From: Isoetes taiwanensis
Taxonomy: Eukaryota; Streptophyta; Lycopodiopsida; Isoetales; Isoetaceae
Reading direction: 5' to 3'
Assembly: GCA_021234155.1 (NCBI GenBank)
Contig: JAJEKV010000204.1
Span: 46,878-110,877 of the forward strand
Length of the DNA stretch: 64,000 nt
The number at the start of each line of letters is the position of its first letter. Position 1 is the first letter of the stretch. Under the pieces are notes generated by a model. That model was not told where the DNA came from. It did no database searches and saw nothing but the letters and a program-made list of their open reading frames with translations. Made by a program: the position numbers and the translations under genes. Shown here one piece after another: positions 55,396 to 64,000 of this stretch.

Positions 55396-56201
55396 TCAAG
55401 ATACGTAGCGTAGTCGAGTCTCGTTAACAAAACTCACCTAGATAATGACATGGATTAACTCTCATTATACGTACATCAGATATCAGATTATGATATTCTA
55501 AGATTTCCATAAACACATTAAGTTTCAAATGATAGTAAATAAACTTTAACTCTTATAAGTACATTCTAACAACCGCATCACAAGTTGTCCCTAACTAAAA
55601 GTCGAATGCTTCGAACTGTACCTAACCATTTTTTTGCCTTTCCATATAAACTTGGATTTGTACTCAACACCAAGTCTCCATAATACTTCTAGACCACTTA
55701 ACTATACCAACTCTCAAGTTTACACTTGGAACTATGACCACGTTTCTATCTTTACACTATGAGATCCATCACGAGGCTTATTATAGCCCTAAGCGCATCC
55801 TAACAACCAAGTTCTGAACAATATGAACATACTTACGACTGAAATAATAATAATAAAAAAAAGGGCAGAACTTTAAATGCTCAAGGAATCAATGATTTAT
55901 TGACATAAGCGCCTCAGGTTGATAGTGTGGTTCAAACGAAAGCTGCTTGCTATGGGTGTCAATTAATTCGCCGAGAACCACGACAATAGGCGTCGCGAGA
56001 GCATACCTTTCACAAGTCTTAAGTAAGGCCTTGCAATGCGTGGCCCATATTTTTTGAAGGGACTCAAGGAGCCCGGCTATGACACTCTAAGAAGGCCATA
56101 AAACGCCGATCTCGAATTATGTTAATGGCAAGTACCAGGCCTAAGTATAATGGGTTGCTACGTGATTTTGGACATTCGCATGGGATGACGGCATCTTTGA
56201 A
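55396..56201. other. Intergenic, no feature seen
   Basis: AT-rich, no frame with motifs. It ends where the LINE tail begins. Confidence 0.45.
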
Positions 56202-58480
56202 TGTTTTTTTTTTTTTTTTTTTTTTTTTTTTGAGTAAGAATTGGTTTTTCCATTAATCAAGAAAAACAATACATGGTTGACCTGCTAAGAATAGCATAGA
56301 TCATTGAAACAAGATGTCCCTAGATTTTATCCACCACCAAGAAGTGAGTGGAGAAGTAGTCAAAAGATGTAGTCAGAGTTGAAGTTTGACTCGTTATGGA
56401 AGAAGTCAATTTTCAAATAACAGTCTGTTTGTGATAGTAAAAAAGTCACGACCCCAGCAAATATCTGCTATCACTTGTATTAGCCAAAACCAAAACAAGA
56501 TTAGGAAGCAAAGTTGAGCAAAAGATGTTCAGGTTGGTGATCCCTAGAGTTCAGATGTAAGATTAGGAAAATGGCAGGCTTAGGAGCAAAGGGAGTCCAG
56601 TTTGGCATTAAAGTATGAGTAGAAAGGTGCAGCAGATCCAAAGATGTAGATGTCATCAATCTTCTCAGCAATGTCATCAAAGCAAGAGGATTCAGTTTCA
56701 CTTAAGTAGAGTAAGGAACCATATAAATCTGCCAGAAGTCTATGTGTGTAATACTGCTCCCTGTATCTTGAGAACTGATTTTCTGACATGTAATAGTGGT
56801 ACATTGATAGAAAGTCAAACATGCAGAACATCTGAGTCACTTCTCTGCAGAAAGCTTCAGCTAGACTTGTTTTCATGCCTATAACAGATTCTGACCCATT
56901 CATGTTGGTCCAGAAAAGCTCAAGTTCTTGATCTGCATTCTTCTTAGTGTCTCCCAACTCCCTAAGGCTTTCTTTACATACTCTCAGATATGCTAGCATC
57001 ATCACAAAATAAGAGTTAGAATTAATGACACATAAATTAGATACAAACAAATCAAAAGCACCCCTAAAAGCACCAATTGAGTCCCACTTCATGTTATACT
57101 TATCAGCCAATTTTCTTTTGTGAGCTATTGCAGTAGATTCAATATCAAGCTGGAAATGCATCTTAATCCAAAAGATAGAGAAGTTCTTCTTACCATACAC
57201 AACTCTATTTCTTGCTTTCCAAATATTCCATAGGGCAATGAACATAATAGTGTTAGCAAAGGCACAATTATTTTGAATATAGGTTAAGAGATTGCCATTA
57301 ACTTTCATAGGGAAAAGGTAGCCTAGCTTTTCATTGAACCAAGACCAGAAAGAATTAAGCTTAGGACAGAGAAATATATGTTCAATGCTCTCTTCCATAC
57401 TGCAACCAAGCTGGCAGTTTAGAGAAATGTCCTCATATCTCCTTGAGGTCACTTGCAGGGTAGAAATACTTTTATTTGCCAGGAGCCAGATAAAGAAATT
57501 TACTTTAGGAAAACAATAAGAATGCCACACTTCATGAAACAGAATCTTACTATCCTCTTCAGAAATAGACCACTTAGACGTTGCTTTTGAGGGAGCATCA
57601 GATTCATTAATGATTAAGTATATCTTGCTTACCTTATAATGACATTTACCATCTAAGCTCCAATTAGTTGCTTTAGGCACCACATGATCTGATATGGTAA
57701 TATATCTTTCTGTCACTTGAGGTTCCTTGTAAAATTCTCCTAAAGGCTGTCCAAGATATAAACTTACCATCTATGTATAGATCACTTTCGGGAACACAAG
57801 CCATGGTCCATCCACTTTTATAAATTCTTGGGTCTCTGTGGCCATGACATTGTTTGCATGATCATCGAGGATAGGATTCCGGAAAATAGACATTTGTAGA
57901 TTAAGGTATTGAGGGGCATATTCAAAGCAAGATTGAACCTGTATTCCAAGCCATGATTATATTCCTCATGAGAGGGAAGTATTAGGTCCGGGATGGAGAT
58001 TATTGAAGGTGAATCGGGCATAATATGACTTAAAGAAGGGTGACCATCAGGGTGAGAGCATGAAAGCCGAATTTGACAAATTGAGAAGCAGGACTAGAAT
58101 TAGATACAAAAGAGTTCCACACATATTTCCCAGCCAGGGCACAGGCCTGTAGATGAAGGTTTTTACAACCTAGAGCACCAAATTTTTTTGGCTTGGCAAC
58201 ATAATTCCAGCTTACTAAATGAGACCCCTTCCAGATAAATCTTCTTACTAGTTTCTCAATATAATAGTCCTACCTGCAAAAGATAGTCCACCTCTAAAAT
58301 GGTTCAACTTCTTCTTAATTCTATCAATGATAGGTTGCCAAAGACCTTTCAAGGCATCTTTGAATTGCATTGTTGGAACCAAGTAGAAAAATAATCCATT
58401 GACACCAACCATGTCACGCATAACAAAATATTTGCTAGTTCCCTATTTGCTAGTTCCCTTACTCATATTGGATAAATAAT
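56202..58480 (-). mobile_element. 5'-truncated LINE with poly(A) tail
   Basis: The tail is a run of about 28 T on plus (56203-56230). On minus, the RT-distal part reads LWQPIIDRIKKKLNHFRGGL and LSFAGRTIILRN near 58320-58240, then RRFIWKGSHLVSWNYV and PKKFGALGCKNLHLQACAL, across stops. A 396-codon frame at 56580-57770 holds the C-terminal domain (HEVWHSYCFPKVNFFIWLLA, EESIEHIFLCPKLNSFWSWF, LWNIWKARNRVVYGKK) and a longer tail (LAEAFCREVTQMFCMFDFLS). This is an L1-like ORF2 end. RT fingers, palm and endonuclease are absent. The long intact C-terminal frame suggests a fairly recent copy. Confidence 0.85.
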
Positions 58481-60303
58481 CCAACCAGCAAAAAAGGCAT
58501 GGGTAAGTGACATTGGTTTTTGGTATTGAAAGAAAAATAGCGTCCAAGTATAAGGTAGTATAAGAAAGGAGAAAGCCATTATAAAGATGCAAACCAAGTT
58601 CTTAGAGACGTTTACTAAAGAAACGAACGGCATGACAAAATTCCAAAACGCAAGAGAAAGACATGACAAACAAAGGTGGCGTAGGGCGAGCATACCGAGA
58701 AACCGATTATTAGCCGCAATAAAAACACCGAACGATTTTGCAATTGACTCCCCACTTTTATACATGCAGACAACCAAGAATAAATGACACATTGATATCC
58801 ATCCTTATCCTTATCCTAATTAATTTCACAACCTCATGATATAATCTAGATCCTCATGATTTAAAATTTAAAATTCTGGCCCATGATATTTGATCAATCG
58901 GAAATTTATGGCTAGAGCATCTTACAAATAATTCAAATTTCATTATCTTAGGTCAGGAAATATACACCTACCAAAATGGCCTGCTTCTGCTATCAATTCT
59001 TGTTTCAAAAATCTATGATAGTTAACTGTCGATGATTCAAATGATTATATTCAGATATTTATAAAAAGCTGCTCCTATATGGGGAAGCCATGTTACGCTC
59101 AGCAATCTTACCAATCTTAACGTGCATGCTGCCAACCCTTCAATATTCAATGCTTTAATCTGATACATATACACATTACACATCTACTGCAATGTTAGAT
59201 TCTTTCTGACATTGAAACATGCCCGGGCTATTTGCCTACCATCGTGATCCAAAGTAATGTCACTCCAGGTCCTCAAATTTTATGCCAATTTCCTGTCGAT
59301 CCATTCTGTAATGCAGCACCATACTTAAAATTCTTTCACGTGCAATTCTTGAAGTGGAAGCACAGGCACCTCAATTTTTTGGTGCAATTCTTGAAGTGGA
59401 AGCACAGGCACCTCAATTTTTTAGGGACTTATTTCAATCAGCCATTAATGTCAATGTGATCAAATGCCATAGCCTTAGCCTTGTCCTCTTCTGCCAAGAC
59501 CTGACAGAAATCATGCACTGTTACTCAGAACCAACAACAGTAGTTTTATGACACATGCATATTGGGTGAAACCATGTGGCAGCACAAATAGATGTAATAT
59601 AAAACTGTAACGCTTGCTAGTTGTAAAACCAAAGTGCATATAAAGTTCTCGCTTTTATTGAAGGCCTTTTGAAAAGAAATCAATATTTGAAAATCAAAGA
59701 TGTAGATAGTGTAAACGTTATGCTTGGTGTTCTAATAAGTCATGTGCATAACTTTCAGGAGAGCCAATGTACAAAGTACAATGAATTTGATTCCACAAGA
59801 TATACATATCATATTTTCACATCACCATTTGCAAAAGATCTTCAAATATAAAATTTGTTCTATTCAATTATACATCTCTGTATAATTTATTCAAATTATC
59901 CACACTTCCAACCAAAACAAAAATTTCACTTCCAACTCAATATGCTTCAAAATCTCCTCAAGAATAGATGGCATAATCATTCACAATCTTCCAACCACCC
60001 CATTTGGGTGTCCTTCACACAACCCAAAGGCGGCCAACAAAAGTTATGCCACAAATTGACTTTTTTTTGCATTAGCCGAGGCAAATTTCCACTAGCATTC
60101 ATATTTTAGGATCATCATATGCAAGAGATCTTCAATATAAAATTCCGTCTATTCTGCAATAAAATCATGTCCGAATAGCTTTATTACAATCATGTTCATG
60201 TGAATACCGAGTAACTGTAAGTAATTTATTGAAGCCAATGCAAGGATGATTCTGCTTTTGCCGTTAACAAAGGAATCTGATAAGATGAAGAATGATAAAC
60301 TAC
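58481..60303. other. Low-repeat region with one short tandem duplication
   Basis: A 41-42 bp unit (TGCAATTCTTGAAGTGGAAG, then CACAGGCACCTCAATTTTTT) is duplicated in tandem at 59340-59422. Otherwise AT-rich, without convincing exons. Short frames at 58463-58792 overlap on both strands and lack motifs. Confidence 0.5.
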
Positions 60304-60883
60304 CTCAAAGACTTTGAGCAAATCCAAAGTGTCATTCATTTTCTTTATTCTGTAGCAGAGCCCAAGCATTAAAACTTGGCCACGATACATTTCCTTCTCA
60401 GATCTGCTAAAGAGAGAAAATCAAAATATGAATCAAATTAGCACGGAAAGTGCAAAATAATTTTATAATTGTTGTTCGCTTTAACCGCATAATGAATTAA
60501 ACTTTTACAATGAAATAAATGCAAGGATTGGCACTAGATTTTGCGAATACCTCATATACATGGATTGGGGAACATCCATGTAACATAATCAACTCTATTA
60601 GGATTGTTGTCTCGCATAATCACATATGCTATAGCATGCAATGTCACAGCCATGTAAAGTTGCCAGACTAACTTTATGTGCTTTGGTTTTTATGTAAAAG
60701 GTCAAGAAACATCTATTATTAAGCAATGCACTATGAAAAGTTTACAACCGTGGGCTTGGAAATGCATCCTTAAGTTATTACCTACTTGATGGAAGCAAGA
60801 AATGTAGTGTTTCAATCCAAAGCAAGTGTTTGTGGATCCGCTTTAGAAGCATTGTACAACATCTCATCATGAGCCCTGAGGGC
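60304..60883 (-). pseudogene. Two exons of an unidentified host gene, one in-frame stop
   Basis: The upstream exon (about 60883-60786) reads CLKQYYIALRAHDEMLYNAS and KADPQTLALD, then a TGA, then NTTFLASI, ending at donor AA|GTAGGT. The downstream exon (60403-60304; acceptor TTTAGCAG, donor GAG|GTAGTT) reads SEKEMYRGQVLMLGLCYRIK and KMNDTLDLLKVFE. The phases match exactly across the 382-bp intron (AA+A = Lys), which is strong support for a real spliced gene. The helical, Leu-rich character could suit a TPR-like or scaffold protein, but I cannot name it. The TGA means either a pseudogene or a sequence error. Other exons were not found. Confidence 0.5.
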
Positions 60884-61939
60884 TATATAATATTGCTTGA
60901 GACAATCGCTTTTTAATTGATGTTAGCTCAGCCATACCTACCATTTTTGTACTAAATATTCTTAAGTTGAAGTTATCACGCCTAAAAACAAGACGTACCA
61001 TTTCTACTTGAAGCATCGTGTCCGTGAACCTGAACGAGGCCCTTTAACTTAGAAGAAAATAAAACCATTAATCTCCCGACAAGAACTAAGTTTTTCAAGG
61101 TTGAACAACACCGACTTACGCAAAAGTAAAAGAGGGATCTCCATAAATGTGTACTTGTGCACTAAGAGTAATGCGATGCATGCTCTAACGTGCATCATCA
61201 ACGACATTCTCAGGTAACCCACGACCGGCAGATACTTCGCATAAATCAAGCCTATATAACCGGTGGCGGTCTTTTTGATGGAGTGCAACATGCCGTCCCA
61301 GATTTACCAAACAATATAAGTTTATTGCCTTGTAGGCATAACATACAAAACATTCGAGCTAATTACACAAGACTCATGCAGGAAACATGCAAAATTGAGT
61401 TGGCTTTTGGAACACCGCTATTTTCCTTTAAGCAACCAAACATTTATTTGTCCTCAAGGCAACCAGATTCTTTCTTACACTTTTTAATAAAAAAGAGAAG
61501 CAATCAAACCCCGCTTAATAGTCAAGGGCACTATACTTGCTAAGCTAGCAGAGTATCAAACTGGATTAAGAAAAAAAAGATGAACCAAAAAGGGTTTGCC
61601 TTGACACAAAAGATAAAAAGCATCACGACCAATTAACATTCCGATGCCAATGCGTGATATGTAGTTTTATCAAGAAACCGATGTACCTCAGAAGCTATTT
61701 GAACCTACTTTACGACCAAAGGTCTTCCTTTAGTTCCCCGAACACCCATTGCAATTGTTGGGGTCATTGTTGTAATGATCTTTGTTTGGCTTAATGAGGA
61801 GTCCAGAACTTCAATTTGGTGATTGAGGTATGTACAAAGGAAAACTAATGCTTAAATTATCTTGCCCATGAATTTAACACCCATATATTACATACACAAA
61901 AAAAACTTTACCATATTCACATAAGATATATACATCCAA
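60884..61939. other. Intron-like or intergenic DNA
   Basis: No supported exon. The frames at 61049-61291 (minus) and 61190-61543 (plus) overlap each other and look like chance. Confidence 0.4.
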
Positions 61940-62772
61940 CTACAAACTTAGTATCCCATGTATACATATAACACACACACACACATCAAACGAACACATC
62001 TCTGAACACATCTCAGCAAATGAATACATCTCAGCACTGTTCATCAGCGAACCAATTCTTAACCATCTTGTCCATACATAAAAGTAACAACGACCAAATT
62101 CACCATTCTCACCATCTTCATTGCAAGGACCATGCGGCAGCGATTCGGCGGCTAAATACAACATCCGTCCCAAACCCAAGCAAAAGCTCAATAGGGCACA
62201 AAAAACAACCGTCTGATCCTAATCTCCCCCCATAAATATCCAAAAAACTAGGATAATCCACAGTATCAAACTCATGAATTGCTGCAACACCAATATCCTC
62301 CAAAGATAAAAGAGAATCTCAAAGATCATTACAACCCAATCCAGTTCTACGATAGGATTTCCATCATACTCATACAAATCCAACTGGGTGCTTTCCCTTC
62401 TCTCCGCTTTGAAACAAAGAACATTCTCATCACCCTCAAACAAAATCAATCGTCCACATCTCGCCTCTTGGATCCAGCAGCGGTTAGTCATTTCTTCATC
62501 CAACACAATCTCCACATGCTTCTGCTTCCTAATTAGCATGATTCAATACGTAATGCAAACAAAGGATCCAAAGCACTTATATATACAGATTCACTGAGAT
62601 CCGTCACCCAACAATCCTTATTAGTGCATTCCATCAAATCAAATCAAGCATTAACTATCATGCTTATCTATAAAAAAACATAACCGTAAAAAGAAAAACA
62701 CAAAAGCACACCTCTCTGTTGCCGCGGCACTCCAATCAACTCCGTGATCCGTTCGCTCAAATCAAATCTCAT
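61940..62772 (-). CDS. Candidate host gene, exons uncertain
   Basis: A possible first exon begins at ATG 62772 (MRFDLSERITELIGVPRQQR) and ends at a donor GAG|GTGTGC (62712). A protein-like frame follows at about 62521-62350 (KHVEIVLDEEMTNRCWIQEA, GRLILFEGDENVLCFKAERR, TQLDLYEYDGNPIVELDW). After a frame change it continues EDIGVAAIHEFDTVDYPSFL, DIYGGRLGSDGCFLCPIELL to about 62120. The splice phases I tried do not join cleanly, so the structure is unresolved. No known domain was recognised. Confidence 0.35.
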
Positions 62773-63218
62773 GGCAATAAATCATCCCCTTCTTATCTGT
62801 CTCCTTCAAAAACAGACATATAGCATATATAAAGACTTGGAATCTCATGACATGCGCCACCATTTTTCTTCCTCTTCCCCACCATTTTCTCTGCCATTTT
62901 TTTCGTCCCCCTTCGAAACGTGGCGAGGGAATCAACTGATATGCCAAAAGGCATCTCTCCATAGAATTACCTGACTATATATAAAATTATGTGAACCGGA
63001 AAATATTTTTGGAATTATCTATATTTTCTGGCGAGGTTTTCCAGCAATTTGACGTCTGTTTCAAAACAAACAGGTACGTTCTTGGGTTAATTTCTAACCA
63101 GCGAGGCTGCCCTATTTAGCTTGAGTATAGCTTTTCTTCTTTCAAACTGCTAAGGCTCTGTTTAAATCGCTGAGTTCATTCGCCAGTACTGTTGAAAAAC
63201 CTGAGCCCAATTCAGTAC

Positions 63219-63632
63219 GGTTAAATTCAGAGATCAATTCAGGAAACTTTGCTTCGATCCAAGCAATTCAGGTAACAGCGAGTTTCCTCTCCCTCTGCTA
63301 CATTTATGCCTTGAAATCACATCAAATTCAGAATTTTTAAGCATAAACCCCTGTTTTGCCATCATTTTTTATACTTAAAAAATTCCTCCTCGGCCATAAA
63401 TCTGTAAATCTAAGAGCTGAAAGCAAGGCCTCGTTTTTTTTTTTGTGTCATTGAGATTATGGTGGATGGATTTGGAAGCCATCTTAACGGTTAAATTAGT
63501 AGAGAGATCAATTCAGGAAACTTTGCTTGGACAAACGAAATTCATGTAACAGCCAGTTTCTTCTGCAGCACATTTTGTGCCTTGAAATCACATCAAATTC
63601 AGCATTTTTTACCATAAATCCCCTGTTTCTGC
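63219..63632. repeat. Direct duplication of about 140 bp
   Basis: Segments 63219-63360 and 63489-63632 share GGTTAAATT, AGATCAATTCAGGAAACTTTG, GTAACAGC.AGTTTC, GCCTTGAAATCACATCAAAT and CCCCTGTTT, with about 85-90 percent identity by eye, 270 bp apart. They overlap no recognised element. Confidence 0.8.
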
Positions 63633-64000
63633 TCAGATACAGTTTTGTTTGCAATTGAGAAATACAAGGATTCCGGCGTTTGCAGAGTAACGCCTCCATT
63701 GGAGAGGCTAGGAAGCAGCGTTTTTTTAGAATTATCAGCCATAGCTGCTCTGCACAGAGACTTGTGAGCAGAGGCTGAAGGCGGCATTTCCCAGATGATC
63801 TCTGGCGGATCTCTGTAGAGCTTCCTTGAGCTGCTCGCTTTTGTTGCCCTAATACCCATCCTTTTATTTGCCCGCGAGTACAAATCCAGTGACCCCTGCC
63901 CCTTGCAATCTAGCGGATCTGGGTAATCCATGTTTGGATCTGTCTGTAACTCAAAATTGCGAATCCAAAGCTGCTTTAGTCTCCCCTTCGAAGCCAAGAT
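63599..64000 (-). CDS. Partial frame running off the window end, unidentified
   Basis: Open on the minus strand from the window edge to a TAG-type stop near 63599: KGRLKQLWIRNFELQTDPNM, DYPDPLDCKGQGSLDLYSRA, REL-like Arg/Ser-rich parts and PSLSNGGVTLQTPESLYFSI. The local GC rise supports coding or a 5' exon. The terminal part lies in the duplicated segment. It could be a 5' leader region; confidence is low. Confidence 0.3.
   Translation of the reverse strand: MLASKGRLKQLWIRNFELQTDPNMDYPDPLDCKGQGSLDLYSRANKRMGIRATKASSSRKLYRDPPEIIWEMPPSASAHKSLCRAAMADNSKKTLLPSLSNGGVTLQTPESLYFSIANKTVSEQKQGIYGKKC

Noticed and set aside
56193-58362. GGCATCTTTGAAT beside the LINE tail and again near 58349 as its target duplication
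   Set aside because: LINE coding sequence continues past 58349, so the second copy is inside the element; treated as coincidence.
61049-61543. Overlapping frames on both strands
   Set aside because: No motif, no splice signals, and they exclude each other.

Overview
The window looks like nuclear DNA of a land plant. It is AT-rich, gene-poor and packed with nested LTR retrotransposons, LINEs, a Helitron, SINE-like repeats and minisatellites, and the few host-like exons have GT-AG borders. A fern or another large-genome non-angiosperm is my best guess, from the repeat style only; no marker gene fixes the species. Nearly all long reading frames belong to mobile elements, and most are broken.

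Layout. 0-2 kb: a Myb/SANT-like gene with an in-frame stop (minus) and a long CT microsatellite. 2.2-5.2 kb: two related non-LTR (LINE) 3' pieces in tandem. 5.3-13.2 kb: an L1-type LINE tail invaded by one Copia element. That Copia was later cut in two by an inversion whose breakpoint lies inside the reverse transcriptase; the 5-bp target duplication (ATTCT), the RT split point and the interrupted LINE all agree. 16.0-18.6 kb: a very young 2.57-kb gag-only LTR element with identical 347-bp LTRs and target duplication ACTAG. 22.0-24.6 kb: tRNA-related SINE-like copies and a minisatellite.

25.1-53.5 kb is the most unusual part. A Helitron RepHel gene (minus strand) is split exactly at its conserved FPHG motif by a 24,029-bp insertion (28293-52321). 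The insertion has perfect 24-bp terminal inverted repeats and an apparent 8-bp target duplication, CCATGGGG. Clusters of a short TGTGGTG motif read inward from both ends. Just inside the right end lies a broken, transposase-like gene (about 52.2-49.1 kb, minus) of a family I cannot assign to a named superfamily. Cargo-like reading frames lie between: a small spliced gene at the left end, a zinc-motif ORF, an FCP1/NIF-like phosphatase fragment, a triple hairpin array and several hypothetical frames. An 11.2-kb Gypsy retrotransposon (32634-43797, target duplication ATAAA) later inserted into this element. I read the whole as a giant TIR DNA transposon carrying cargo, itself hit by a Gypsy.

53.8-58.5 kb holds three short minus-strand frames upstream of the Helitron gene (possibly Helitron accessory genes) and a 5'-truncated LINE with a poly(A) tail. 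58.5-64 kb is the least repetitive part and contains exon-like segments of at least one unidentified host gene on the minus strand.

Insertion order supported by nesting: L1 LINE, then Copia, then inversion; Helitron, then the 24-kb TIR element, then Gypsy. The gag-only element is probably the latest arrival because its LTRs are identical.
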